A stretch of 64,000 nt of DNA from Solimonas sp040066175 (GTDB lineage: Bacteria > Pseudomonadota > Gammaproteobacteria > Nevskiales > Nevskiaceae), in the NCBI RefSeq assembly GCF_040066175.1, contig NZ_JBEAAM010000009.1, forward strand, positions 1-64,000. The letters are read 5' to 3'. The position numbers were made by a program, and so were the translations under genes. The notes under the pieces are model-generated. The model was not told the origin of the DNA, ran no database searches, and was given only the letters and a program-made list of their open reading frames with translations. Positions 1 to 7,959 of the stretch are shown here, piece by piece. Every line of letters starts with the position of its first letter. Positions within the stretch are counted from its first letter, which is position 1.

Positions 1-184
1 TCAGTTGTTCCTTTCCATCAGCAAAGCCCAGCGTCCCGCCGCCTGACAGCCCCTCACTCAGATCCGCCCTTCAGGCTCATCTCTGGATTGGAAAGGACTC
101 GAAGCCCCGACGTGGTCCGTGCACGCACCGCGAAGCGCCGCCACGCCTGCCGGAATCGCGCACACCGCCGCGCCGCCGGCGGCG

Positions 185-247
185 TACACTGCAGGGCAGC
201 CCCGGCAGGGGTGCCTGCCGGACTCTTTCAGACCTCTGAAGGAGGGC
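185..247 (+). promoter_or_regulatory. Leader of the TPR lipoprotein gene: -10-like box, hairpin, strong RBS
   Basis: Bases 1-251 hold no convincing gene. A -10-like TACACT (185-190) has no clear -35 partner. It is followed by a perfect 8-bp stem with a 4-base loop (202-209 pairing with 214-221, CCGGCAGG/CCTGCCGG), and then by a GAAGGAGGG ribosome binding site (239-247) just before the ATG at 252. The hairpin would lie in the mRNA leader. Its role, if any, is unknown. Confidence 0.35.
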
Positions 248-251
248 GCAG

Positions 252-1394
252 ATGAAGCTCGGCTGGGTCATGCCGGCGGTCCTGCTCGTATGCGGCTGCG
301 CGTCCGCGCCGGCACCGCTGACGATCGACCCGCTGTTCGCCGACGAGCGCTTTGCCCCGGGCATCGCCGTGGCGGACGCCGACGAGCTGTTCGCGCTCGA
401 CGATGCGATGCGCAGTTTCGTGCGCCGGCAGATTCAGCCGCGTGCGCGCTGGATCGGACCGCGCCTGGCGCTGCACGAGGCACTGCGCGACAGCCTCACC
501 CTCGACTACGACACCGCGATGACGCGCACCGCGCGGCAGGCCTTCGCGGCGCGCGCCGGCAACTGCCTGTCGCTGGTGATCCTCGCCGGCGCGCTCGCCC
601 GCGAGCTGGACATCCCCGTGACCTACCGCAGCGTGCGCGGCTACGACACCTGGAGCCGCGACGGCGGCCTGGTCTTGCTCAGCGGCCACGTCAATCTCGT
701 GCTCGGCCGGCACGACGCCGACGGCATTTTCGCATCGACGGTGATGGACCGCCCCCTGGTCATCGACTTCGTCGAGAACGCGCGCGACACCGACCGGCGC
801 GCCCGCGAGATCTCCGAAGCGATGATCGTGGCGATGTACCTCAACAACCGCGCCGCAGAGCTGCTGCTCGCCGGCGACCTGCACGGCGCCTACTGGCACG
901 CACGGGCGGCGGTGGGTACGCAACGCGATTTCGTCAGCGCGCTCAATACGCTCGCCGTCGTATATCTGCGTCACGGCGATCTGCCCGAGGCGCGCCAGGT
1001 GCTGGACCGCGCACTGCAGCGCGAACCCGGCAACGCGCAGGTACTGACCAACCTGGTGCGCGTACTCACCGTCCAGGGCGAGACGGACGAAGCGCGGCTC
1101 GTGCAGCAGCGACTCAGCGAGATCTCCAAGTATCCACCGTTCCATTTCCTGGATCGCGGCAATGCCGCGCTCGCCGCGGGTGACATCGACGCGGCGATGG
1201 CGCAGTTCCGCAAGGAGCTGCAGCGCATCCCGTACGACCCGGAGCTGCATTTCGCCATCGCCGTGGCCAGCTTCCGCCGCGGCGATGTCGAAGAGGCGCG
1301 CGCGCACCTCCGCCTGGCGATGCACAACAGCACGACACGCAGCCGCCACGACCTGTACGCGGCGAAACTGGATCGGCTCAAGGACCTGCCGTAG
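252..1394 (+). CDS. TPR lipoprotein with transglutaminase-like domain
   Basis: The protein has 380 residues. The N-terminus is a lipoprotein signal (hydrophobic stretch, then V-C-G-C with the lipidated Cys at 16), so it should sit in the cell envelope. Residues about 85-180 resemble a transglutaminase/cysteine-protease-like fold with a plausible Cys105 (GNCLSLV), His146 (GHVNLV) and Asp172 triad. Residues about 195-350 are tetratricopeptide repeats, including the pattern LNTLAVVYLRHGDLPEA. The strong RBS at 239-247 supports the ATG at 252. It stands alone on the plus strand, 23 bases before the next gene. The substrate is unknown; the combination suggests a peptidoglycan- or protein-linked envelope role, but this is inference. 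I am confident of the gene and its lipoprotein nature, less so of any catalytic activity. Confidence 0.85.
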   Translation: MKLGWVMPAVLLVCGCASAPAPLTIDPLFADERFAPGIAVADADELFALDDAMRSFVRRQIQPRARWIGPRLALHEALRDSLTLDYDTAMTRTARQAFAARAGNCLSLVILAGALARELDIPVTYRSVRGYDTWSRDGGLVLLSGHVNLVLGRHDADGIFASTVMDRPLVIDFVENARDTDRRAREISEAMIVAMYLNNRAAELLLAGDLHGAYWHARAAVGTQRDFVSALNTLAVVYLRHGDLPEARQVLDRALQREPGNAQVLTNLVRVLTVQGETDEARLVQQRLSEISKYPPFHFLDRGNAALAAGDIDAAMAQFRKELQRIPYDPELHFAIAVASFRRGDVEEARAHLRLAMHNSTTRSRHDLYAAKLDRLKDLP

Positions 1395-1406
1395 CGCGGC
1401 GCTGGA

Positions 1407-1412
1407 TACAAT
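1407..1412 (+). promoter_or_regulatory. -10 box giving a probably leaderless mRNA for the DUF2007 gene
   Basis: TACAAT is a near-consensus -10 hexamer that ends only five bases before the ATG at 1418. Transcription would start at or next to the start codon, and no Shine-Dalgarno sequence is visible. No good -35 element is seen upstream, where the previous gene ends at 1394. Confidence 0.45.
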
Positions 1413-1417
1413 GCGCC

Positions 1418-1723
1418 ATGCAGACGCTCTACACCGCGGCCGATCCGGTCGAAGCGGAGATCCTGCGCGGCTATCTGGCCGCCCATGGCATCGAGGCTCG
1501 GGTGCTGGGCGCGTCGCTGTGGGGCGCGCGCGGCGAGCTGCCGGTCAACGACTATCCGCGGCTGGTCCTTTGCGATGGCCGTGACGATGCGCGTGCGCGC
1601 AACCTGCTTCAGCAGTACGAGCGCCGCCGTCATGCGCAGGCGCTGTGGCGCTGCGCCTGCGGCGAGGAGTCCCCGGTCACCTTCGAGACCTGCTGGGCCT
1701 GCGGCGTCGAGCGGGTCCGATGA
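1418..1723 (+). CDS. DUF2007-domain protein with C-terminal zinc ribbon
   Basis: A 101-residue protein. Residues 1-68 match the DUF2007 'putative signal transducing protein' fold (MQTLYTAADPVEAEILRGYL... GIEARV... LVLCDGRDDARA), a small ferredoxin-like domain of unknown role. Residues about 80-97 carry two cysteine pairs (CAC and CWAC) that look like a rubredoxin-type zinc ribbon. The stop codon overlaps the trmL start (ATGA at 1720-1723), so the two are translationally coupled. The biochemical function is unknown; the domain assignment is fairly secure. Confidence 0.8.
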   Translation: MQTLYTAADPVEAEILRGYLAAHGIEARVLGASLWGARGELPVNDYPRLVLCDGRDDARARNLLQQYERRRHAQALWRCACGEESPVTFETCWACGVERVR

Positions 1724-2178
1724 TCCGGATCGCGCTGTATCAGCCGGAGATTCCGCCCAACACCGGCAACCTCATCCGCCTGTGTGCCAATACCGGAGCG
1801 CAGCTGCACCTGATCCATCCGCTCGGTTTCCAGCTCACCGACAAGGCGCTGCGCCGCGCCGGGCTCGACTATCACGATCTGGCCGGCGTCACCGAACACC
1901 GCAGTTACGCGGCATTCTGCGACGCCCTGCCCGACGCGCGCCGTTACGCGTTCAGCACCCGGGGCGTGACACGCTACGACCAGGTCCGCTATCGCGACGG
2001 CGACGTGCTCCTGTTCGGCCCGGAAACGCGCGGCCTGCCGCGGGACGTGCTCGAAGCGCTGCCGCCGCAGCAGAGCGTGTTCCTGCCGATGCGGGCGGCC
2101 AGTCGCAGCCTCAACCTGTCGAATGCGGTCGCCGTGGCGGTTTACGAGGCCTGGCGGCAGCTCGGCTTCCCGGCCTGA
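1720..2178 (+). CDS. trmL: tRNA (cytidine/uridine-34 2'-O)-methyltransferase TrmL
   Basis: A 152-residue SPOUT-class enzyme that uses S-adenosylmethionine to 2'-O-methylate the wobble base of tRNA-Leu isoacceptors. Family landmarks are IALYQPEIPPNTGNLIRLCA at the N-terminus, LLFGPETRGLP (about residues 89-99), and the C-terminal knot segment SLNLSNAVAVAVYEAW that binds the cofactor. The length matches E. coli TrmL (157). I chose the ATG at 1720, overlapping the preceding stop, because the conserved N-terminus begins there; an in-frame ATG at 1645 would add an unrelated extension inside the upstream gene. Its convergent neighbour is gpsA, which is near trmL in E. coli as well. Confidence 0.95.
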   Translation: MIRIALYQPEIPPNTGNLIRLCANTGAQLHLIHPLGFQLTDKALRRAGLDYHDLAGVTEHRSYAAFCDALPDARRYAFSTRGVTRYDQVRYRDGDVLLFGPETRGLPRDVLEALPPQQSVFLPMRAASRSLNLSNAVAVAVYEAWRQLGFPA

Positions 2179-3216
2179 TCAGCCGGCTTCCGCTTTGGCC
2201 GGGCGCGTGGCCAGCGCGCGTACCGCCTCGACTGGACTCATGCGGCCATCGAGTACGGCCGACACGGCCTCGGTGATCGGCATCTCGATGCCGTGGCGCC
2301 GCGCCAGGCGCAGCACCTCCGGCGCCGCCTTGACGCCCTCGACGACCTGGCGGATCTCGTGGCTGGCATCGGCCACCGACTTGCCCTGTGCCAGCAGCAG
2401 ACCGAGGCGGCGGTTGCGCGACTGGTTGTCGGTACAGGTCAGCACCAGATCGCCCATGCCGGCCAGCCCCATCAAGGTCTCGGCGCGCGCACCGAGCGGC
2501 TCGGCCAGGCGCATGATCTCGGCCATGCCGCGCGTGATCAACGCCGCGCGGGTGTTGGCGCCCAGCTGCAGGCCGTCGGCGATGCCCACGGCGATCGCCA
2601 TGACGTTCTTGGCCGCACCGCCGATCTCGACACCGGGTAAGTCCTGGGTCCAGTACGCGCGAAAGCCGCCGCCGTGCAGGCGCATCGCGATCTTCTCGGC
2701 GAAGTCGCGGTCCGGCGAGGCGATGGTGACCGCGGTCGGCAGGCCGATGCCCAGCTCCTTGGCGAAGGTCGGCCCGGACAGCACCGCCATCGGGACCGCC
2801 GTGCCGAAGCGATCGGCGATCACCTCGTGCACGAGCCGCCCGCTGCCCGGCTCCAGGCCCTTGCAGGCGGCGACCAGCCCCTGTCCCGGCCGCAGCAGCG
2901 GCGCCAGCGCATCCAGCGTCTGGCGCAGTGCGTGCGAGGGCGTGGCGATCAGCAGATCCTCGGACTCGGCGACGGTGCGGCTCAGATCGGCGGTCGCCTC
3001 CAGCAGCAGCGGGAAGGCGCAACCGGGCAGGTACTGCGCGTTCTCGCGCGCTGCCTGCATCGCGGCGATGCGCTCGCCGTCACGTCCCCACAGCAGCGCG
3101 GATGCGCCGCGACGGGCGAGATGGATCGCCAGCGCAGTGCCGAACGATCCGGCACCGATCACACTGACCGGATGCAGGCCCGACCGCGGTTGCAGGGAGG
3201 TCTGCGGGTCGGTCAT
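2179..3216 (-). CDS. gpsA: NAD(P)-dependent glycerol-3-phosphate dehydrogenase
   Basis: A 345-residue cytosolic enzyme reducing dihydroxyacetone phosphate to sn-glycerol 3-phosphate for phospholipid synthesis. It shows the N-terminal dinucleotide-binding motif VIGAGSFGTALA (about residues 19-30), the GPTFAKE segment, the AAKNVMAIAVGIADG block carrying the catalytic lysine, and the LAGMGDLVLTCT motif typical of GpsA. It is the last gene of the minus-strand set rhodanese-grxC-secB-gpsA, 21 bases after secB, the same order as yibN-grxC-secB-gpsA in E. coli. Its stop codon abuts that of trmL on the other strand (2178/2179). Confidence 0.96.
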   Translation of the reverse strand: MTDPQTSLQPRSGLHPVSVIGAGSFGTALAIHLARRGASALLWGRDGERIAAMQAARENAQYLPGCAFPLLLEATADLSRTVAESEDLLIATPSHALRQTLDALAPLLRPGQGLVAACKGLEPGSGRLVHEVIADRFGTAVPMAVLSGPTFAKELGIGLPTAVTIASPDRDFAEKIAMRLHGGGFRAYWTQDLPGVEIGGAAKNVMAIAVGIADGLQLGANTRAALITRGMAEIMRLAEPLGARAETLMGLAGMGDLVLTCTDNQSRNRRLGLLLAQGKSVADASHEIRQVVEGVKAAPEVLRLARRHGIEMPITEAVSAVLDGRMSPVEAVRALATRPAKAEAG

Positions 3217-3237
3217 GGCGGGCCTGACCTGCAGGCT

Positions 3238-3750
3238 TCAGTGCGTCGCCGGGGCGGCCGCGGCTTGCGGGTTCTGCGCGCGCGCGCGGTTCAGGTGCTC
3301 CAGGTAGAGCGCCTCGAAGTTGATCGGCTGCAGCAGCAGCTGCGGAAAGCCGGCGCGCTGCACCAGGTCGGCAATCGCCTCGCGCGCGAACGGGAACAGC
3401 TGGCCCGGGCAGTACGCGCCGAGTACCGCCTGGCGCTCTTCATTGTTGGGAAATCCGCGCAGCACGAACACACCGGCCTGATGCACTTCCGCGAGGAAGG
3501 CGACGTCCTCGCCGAGCTTGGCGGTGGCGGTCACCGCGAGCACGACGTGAAAGTTGTCGCCGTCGAGCGGCTTGATGTCGGCGTTGACCTGCACGTCCAG
3601 CTGCGGTTGCCAGGGACGCGTGAAGATCTGCGGCGCCAGCGGCACTTCCAGCGAGGCGTCCTGGACATAGAATTTCTGCAGCAGCACCTGGCGCTGCACC
3701 GCTCCCGGCGCGGCGCCGGCGTTCGAATTGGGCTTGTCGCTCATCGTCAT
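3238..3750 (-). CDS. secB: Protein-export chaperone SecB
   Basis: About 170 residues. SecB is a tetrameric cytosolic chaperone that keeps precursor proteins unfolded and passes them to SecA. The recognisable core runs from VQRQVLLQKFYVQDASLEVP through VFVLRGF and YCPGQLFPFAREAIADLV to FPQLLLQPINFEALY, which is diagnostic. Two in-frame ATGs are possible (3750, MTMSDK; 3744, MSDKPN). I give the outer one because it sits one base after the grxC stop codon, but the inner one matches the usual SecB start better. The C-terminal tail is alanine- and proline-rich and lacks an obvious basic SecA-binding patch. Confidence 0.95.
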   Translation of the reverse strand: MTMSDKPNSNAGAAPGAVQRQVLLQKFYVQDASLEVPLAPQIFTRPWQPQLDVQVNADIKPLDGDNFHVVLAVTATAKLGEDVAFLAEVHQAGVFVLRGFPNNEERQAVLGAYCPGQLFPFAREAIADLVQRAGFPQLLLQPINFEALYLEHLNRARAQNPQAAAAPATH

Positions 3751-3751
3751 G

Positions 3752-4006
3752 TCAGTCGTTGAGAAGTGGATCGAGCCGCCCCGCACGGTCGAGGGCGTGA
3801 AGGTCGTCGAAGCCGCCGACGTGGGTTTCGCCGACGAAGATCTGCGGCACGGTGCGCCGCCCGGTGATGCGGACCATCTCGTCGCGCCGCTCGGGCGCGT
3901 CATCGACACGGATCTCCTCGACCTGCACACCCTTGGCGGACAGCAGGCGCTTGGCCATCACGCAGAACGGGCAGTAATGCGTGCTGTACATGCGCACCGC
4001 TTTCAT
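3752..4006 (-). CDS. grxC: Glutaredoxin 3
   Basis: An 84-residue dithiol glutaredoxin with the CPFC active site near the N-terminus (residues about 12-15), the TVPQIFVG cis-proline loop and the HVGGFDDLHAL glutathione-binding segment. It uses glutathione to reduce disulfides and glutathionylated proteins in the cytosol. The ATG at 4006 follows directly on the rhodanese gene and overlaps its end by 4 bases (stop at 4003). An ATG further upstream is in frame but would extend into the rhodanese gene and lacks family similarity. It is part of the rhodanese-grxC-secB-gpsA transcription unit. Confidence 0.94.
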   Translation of the reverse strand: MKAVRMYSTHYCPFCVMAKRLLSAKGVQVEEIRVDDAPERRDEMVRITGRRTVPQIFVGETHVGGFDDLHALDRAGRLDPLLND

Positions 4007-4428
4007 TTTGCGGTCACCGGCAGGCTGGCACCGAGCCAGGCGTTGAGGCCGCCGCGCAACGGATAGACCTCGGCGAAGCCGAGCTTGCGCAGGCGTTCGG
4101 CGGCGCTGACCGAAGTCGGTCCCAGCGCGCAATACACCAGCACCGGCTTGGACTTGTCCTTGCCCGCCGCACCGAGGCTCTCGTCGAGCTTCGTCAGCGG
4201 CGCATTGTGCGCGTTGAGCAGATGGCCCTTCTTGAAATCGGCCGGCGTACGCACGTCGAGGATGATCGGATCGCGGTCGTTGATCAGCCGCACCGCCTCC
4301 GCCACCGACAGGCGCTTGCCGCCGGTGAAGGCGCCGTGCACCTCGTTGGCGACGATGAGGAGCAGAACGACGCCGAGTGCGGCGAACAGACCGGGGTGGT
4401 TGCCAAGGAATTCGACGAACTGGGACAT
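4003..4428 (-). CDS. Membrane-anchored rhodanese-domain protein (YibN-like)
   Basis: A 141-residue protein with one N-terminal transmembrane helix (about residues 9-27, LFAALGVVLLLIVANEV) and a single rhodanese domain. The domain shows IILDVRTPADFKKGHL and the active-site loop YCALGPTS, so the catalytic cysteine that would carry a persulfide is present. The sulfur donor and acceptor are unknown. The position upstream of grxC and secB matches yibN of enteric bacteria. I chose the ATG at 4428 because the helix begins there; the long upstream extension in frame reads through the divergent envC gene. It starts 47 bases from envC. Confidence 0.9.
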   Translation of the reverse strand: MSQFVEFLGNHPGLFAALGVVLLLIVANEVHGAFTGGKRLSVAEAVRLINDRDPIILDVRTPADFKKGHLLNAHNAPLTKLDESLGAAGKDKSKPVLVYCALGPTSVSAAERLRKLGFAEVYPLRGGLNAWLGASLPVTAK

Positions 4429-4463
4429 CAGGAAAGTCGCTGCGGAGTGCGGACCGGACACGT

Positions 4464-4469
4464 TACGAT
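4464..4469 (+). promoter_or_regulatory. -10-like box 6 bases before the envC start
   Basis: TACGAT is followed by TATCGC and then the envC ATG at 4476, so an mRNA from here would be leaderless or nearly so. The 47-base gap (4429-4475) must also hold the promoter of the divergent rhodanese operon, which I cannot identify. Confidence 0.3.
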
Positions 4470-4475
4470 TATCGC

Positions 4476-5630
4476 ATGAACCGTCTCGCCGCCGCCCTGA
4501 CGCTGGCCGCACTCCTCGTCGCCGCGCCGGCACCGGCGGCCGACGACGGCGCGCTGCGCAGCCGCCAGGAGTCGCTGGCGGAGGTGCGCTCGCGGATCGA
4601 AACCTTGTCGCAATCGATCGAGGCCAGCCAGGCCGAGCGCGACGCGCTGGCACGCGACCTGCAGGCGACCGAACGCCGCATCGCCGCGATCGGCGCCGAG
4701 ATCCGCTCGTTGCAGAAGCAGGCGGGCGAGCAGCGCAGCCGCATCCAGGACAGCGAGAAGGAAATCGCGGCATCGAACAAGGCCATCGCCCAGCGCAGCG
4801 AGAACCTGCGCCGTCAGATCCGGGCGGCCTATGTGATCGGCCGCCAGGCCCAGACCCAGCTCCTGCTCAACCAGAACGACGTGCGCAAGGTCGGCCGCGT
4901 GATGGTCTACTACGACTACCTGCAACGCGCGCACACCGCGGCCATCTCCGGCATCCGCAACCGCGTCAGCGAACTCGAAGGGCTGTCCGCGCGCATGCAG
5001 TCGGAGATGACGCGCCTGGCCGACCTGAAGAACAAGCAGGAGGTCGCGCTGGCGCAACTGCGCGACTCGACGGCTGAACGCAAGCGCGTGCTGGCGCAGC
5101 TGCGCGAGCGCATCGCCGATGCCCAGGGCGAGCTGCAGCGCCTGCGCGCCGACGAGCGTTCGCTGACCGAGCTGATCACCCGCCTGCAGGACACCCTGGC
5201 GGACGTGCCGCAGGAAGCCGGCTACAGCGACAAGCCGTTCGTGACCCTGCGCGGCCGGCTGCCGTGGCCGCTCCGCGGCAAGCTGCTCGCCGAGTACGGC
5301 GAGGACAAGGCCGGCGGCAAGCTGAGCTGGAAGGGACACTGGATCGCGGCGCAGGAGGGGACGCCGGTCAAGGCGGTGGCGCGCGGCCGGGTGGCCTATG
5401 TCGGCTGGATGCACCGCTATGGCCTGATCGTGCTGCTCGAACACGAGGGCGGCTATTACAGCCTCTACGGCCACGCTCAGTCGGCGGCCGTGGCGGTCGG
5501 CGACGCGATCCGCGCCGGCCAGGTCATCGCCCGTGCCGGCAACACCGGCGGTCACGAGGAATCGGGTGTCTATTTCGAACTGCGCAAGGGCACCGAACCG
5601 ATCGATCCGCGCAAGTGGCTGGCGCGCTGA
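4476..5630 (+). CDS. envC: Murein hydrolase activator EnvC (degenerate LytM/M23 domain)
   Basis: A 384-residue periplasmic protein. A Sec signal peptide (residues 1-22, ending APAPAA) is followed by a long coiled coil (about 25-250) rich in Glu, Gln, Arg and Leu heptads, then a C-terminal LytM domain (about 275-384). The peptidase zinc ligands are lost: the HxxxD position reads WKGHW, and the final HxH reads VYFEL, as in E. coli EnvC (LYFEI). It should therefore activate amidases at the division septum through FtsEX rather than cut peptidoglycan itself. It heads the plus-strand set envC-ctpA-yibQ. The usual upstream gpmI is absent. Confidence 0.94.
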   Translation: MNRLAAALTLAALLVAAPAPAADDGALRSRQESLAEVRSRIETLSQSIEASQAERDALARDLQATERRIAAIGAEIRSLQKQAGEQRSRIQDSEKEIAASNKAIAQRSENLRRQIRAAYVIGRQAQTQLLLNQNDVRKVGRVMVYYDYLQRAHTAAISGIRNRVSELEGLSARMQSEMTRLADLKNKQEVALAQLRDSTAERKRVLAQLRERIADAQGELQRLRADERSLTELITRLQDTLADVPQEAGYSDKPFVTLRGRLPWPLRGKLLAEYGEDKAGGKLSWKGHWIAAQEGTPVKAVARGRVAYVGWMHRYGLIVLLEHEGGYYSLYGHAQSAAVAVGDAIRAGQVIARAGNTGGHEESGVYFELRKGTEPIDPRKWLAR

Positions 5631-5786
5631 CACAGCCGCGAGCCGCCGCGATAGACTGGCGCCCGGCGCCGCCGTCCGTCGCCCGCCGCGAGCGGCCCGT
5701 CCGCGCGCCGGAACCGGTTGCTTTGCGCGCAGTCTCACAGTTGTTATCGTCGGCCCCAGGCCGCTTCACCTCCAACCCCTGACCTC

Positions 5787-7130
5787 ATGTCCCTCCCGCA
5801 CCGCGTACCGCTGGCCCTGCTGGCCGGCATCCTGATCGGCACCTCGGTCAGCCTGACTTCCGGCGTGCTCGCCGACAAATCGAAGACCGCCGAAACCGTG
5901 CCGGTCAAGGATCTGCAGACCTTCGTCGAGATCCTCAACCGCGTGAAGACCGACTACGTCGAGCCGGTGGACGACAAGACGCTGCTGGAGAACGCCGTGC
6001 GCGGCATGCTCACCGGCCTCGACCCGCATTCCGCCTACCTGGACAAGGACGAGTTCAAGGACATGAACATCGCCACGTCCGGCAAGTTCGGTGGCCTGGG
6101 CATCGAGGTGCAGATGCAGGACGGCTTCGTGCGCGTGGTCGCGCCGATCGACGACACCCCCGCCGCCAAGGCCGGCATCCAGCCCGGCGACCTGATCGTC
6201 AAGATCGACGAGACGCCGGTGAAGGGGCTGACGCTCAGCGACGCCGTCACGCGCATGCGCGGCGATCCGGGCACCAAGGTCACGCTGACGCTGGTGCGCG
6301 AAGGCGAGCCCGCGCCGAAGGTGCTGGAACTCAAGCGCGACGTGATCAAGGTCGCCAGCGTGCGCGGCCGCATGCTCGAGCCCGGGCTGGCCTATCTGCG
6401 CATTTCCAGCTTCACGACCGACACCGGCGCCAACCTGGACAAGGAGATCGCGCGCCTCAAGAAGGACGCCGGCGGCTCGCTCAAGGGTCTGATCCTGGAT
6501 CTGCGCAACAATCCCGGCGGCGTGCTCGACGCCGCAGTGAAGGTCAGCGACAGCTTCCTCGACAAGGGCACGATCGTCAGCATCCGCGGCCGCAACGGCG
6601 ACGGCGGCCGCAGTTTCGACGCCGGCGCCGGCGATCTGCTCGACGGCAACCCGCTGGTGGTGATGATCAATGCCGGCTCGGCGTCGGCCTCGGAGATCGT
6701 CGCCGGCGCGCTGCAGGATCACCGCCGCGGCGTGCTGGTCGGATCGCGCAGCTTCGGCAAGGGCTCGGTGCAGACCATCCTGCCGCTGTCCAACGAGGGC
6801 GCGATCAAGATCACGACGGCGCGCTACTACACCCCGTCGGGCCGTTCGATCCAGGCCGAGGGCATCGAGCCCGACATCGCGATCCGCCCGCTGCGCGTGC
6901 AGAAGGCCGAGGACGGCGCCGACAAGACCTTCGATCCGATCTCCGAAGCCGACCTCGCCAAGAGCCTGGCCAACGAGAACGGCGATCCGGCGCACAAGGA
7001 CGAGGTCGCCAAGAAGCGCGCCGCCGCCGAGGCGCAGGCGAAGCAGGCACGCGAACTGGCCGAGAGCGACTACGCGCTGTACGAGTCGCTGAACCTGCTC
7101 AAGGGTCTGGTGATCGCCAGGGCCCGATGA
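5787..7130 (+). CDS. ctpA: Carboxy-terminal processing protease, S41 family
   Basis: A 447-residue periplasmic serine protease. An N-terminal hydrophobic segment (about residues 8-30) serves as signal or anchor. It is followed by a PDZ domain (about 95-180, with GLGIEVQMQDG and AGIQPGDLIVKID) and the S41 catalytic domain. The nucleophilic serine is in NAGSASASEIVAGAL, and the partner lysine is in SFGKGSVQTI. The C-terminus is a Lys/Ala/Glu-rich helix. Such enzymes trim or degrade periplasmic hydrolases and lipoproteins, often with a TPR adaptor. The next gene begins one base after its stop, so the two are probably co-transcribed. The ATG at 5787 starts the signal segment. Confidence 0.95.
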   Translation: MSLPHRVPLALLAGILIGTSVSLTSGVLADKSKTAETVPVKDLQTFVEILNRVKTDYVEPVDDKTLLENAVRGMLTGLDPHSAYLDKDEFKDMNIATSGKFGGLGIEVQMQDGFVRVVAPIDDTPAAKAGIQPGDLIVKIDETPVKGLTLSDAVTRMRGDPGTKVTLTLVREGEPAPKVLELKRDVIKVASVRGRMLEPGLAYLRISSFTTDTGANLDKEIARLKKDAGGSLKGLILDLRNNPGGVLDAAVKVSDSFLDKGTIVSIRGRNGDGGRSFDAGAGDLLDGNPLVVMINAGSASASEIVAGALQDHRRGVLVGSRSFGKGSVQTILPLSNEGAIKITTARYYTPSGRSIQAEGIEPDIAIRPLRVQKAEDGADKTFDPISEADLAKSLANENGDPAHKDEVAKKRAAAEAQAKQARELAESDYALYESLNLLKGLVIARAR

Positions 7131-7131
7131 C

Positions 7132-7959
7132 ATGCGCTGCCGGCAGCTGTGGGGGACACTGCTGGCGCTGACGATCGGAGGAGCCACCACCCCGGCGGCG
7201 GCGGTTCCGCTGATCAGCATCGTCATCGACGATCTGGGTGACAGTTGGGCCGAGGGTCAGGCGGCCATCGCGCTGCCCGGCGCCGTCGCCTGTGCCTTCC
7301 TGCCCGAATCGCCGCACACGCGCCGGCTGGCCGAGCTGGCACACGCGGCGCGCAAGGAAATCCTCGTGCACCTGCCGCTGGAGCCGGTCGCCGGCAGGGC
7401 GCACCCCCTGGCCCTGTCCGCGCAGCTGGCGACGCCGCAGCGCAGCGACTGGCTCGGGGAAATGCTCGCCGCCGTGCCTTACGCCACCGGCGTCAACAAC
7501 CACCAGGGCAGTCTCGCCACCAGCAACCGCGGCGCGATGCACTGGCTGATGCGCGAGCTGTCCTTGCGCAGCACCGCGTTCTTCATCGACAGCATGACGT
7601 CGACGGACAGCGTCGCCTATCCGCTGGCGCGCGCCTACGGCATCCCGGCGACACGCCGGCGCGTGTTCCTCGATCACCAGCGCGGCGAAGCCGAAACACA
7701 CGCGCAGTTCCAGCGCCTGGTCCGCATCGCCAAGGAGACCGGCGGCGCGCTGGCGATCGGCCATCCGTATCCCGAGACGCTCAAGGCGCTCGCGCAGCTC
7801 CTGCCGCAGCTCGATGGGCTGGGCGTCGCCCTGGTCGAGCCGTCGGTCCTGATCCGCCGTGTCGAGCGCCAGCCGCCGCCGCTGCCGATGCCACTGCGGA
7901 TGGCGACGACACTGTCGCCGGCGCCGGAGCCGGCGCTCAGCGCGGGCGCAATGCCCTGA
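7132..7959 (+). CDS. Divergent polysaccharide deacetylase family protein (YibQ)
   Basis: A 275-residue secreted protein with a signal peptide (about residues 1-24, ending TPAAA). The DUF610/divergent polysaccharide deacetylase core has ISIVIDDLGD at the N-terminus, the VHLPLEP segment, GVNNHQGS, and AIGHPYPETL toward the end. The conserved Asp-Asp and His residues resemble a carbohydrate-esterase metal site, but the family has no proven substrate. Its place behind envC and ctpA is conserved in gammaproteobacteria and points to cell-envelope or septal peptidoglycan work. The 3' end overlaps that of convergent ubiB by 23 bases. Confidence 0.9.
   Translation: MRCRQLWGTLLALTIGGATTPAAAVPLISIVIDDLGDSWAEGQAAIALPGAVACAFLPESPHTRRLAELAHAARKEILVHLPLEPVAGRAHPLALSAQLATPQRSDWLGEMLAAVPYATGVNNHQGSLATSNRGAMHWLMRELSLRSTAFFIDSMTSTDSVAYPLARAYGIPATRRRVFLDHQRGEAETHAQFQRLVRIAKETGGALAIGHPYPETLKALAQLLPQLDGLGVALVEPSVLIRRVERQPPPLPMPLRMATTLSPAPEPALSAGAMP

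Noticed and set aside
228..1349. Long minus-strand open frame across the TPR lipoprotein gene
   Set aside because: It is a shadow of the plus-strand gene in GC-rich DNA. Its translation is rich in Arg/Ala/His without any domain, whereas the plus frame has a signal, triad and TPRs.
5766..7226. 486-codon minus-strand frame opposite ctpA
   Set aside because: Antisense shadow produced by third-position GC bias; no recognisable motif.
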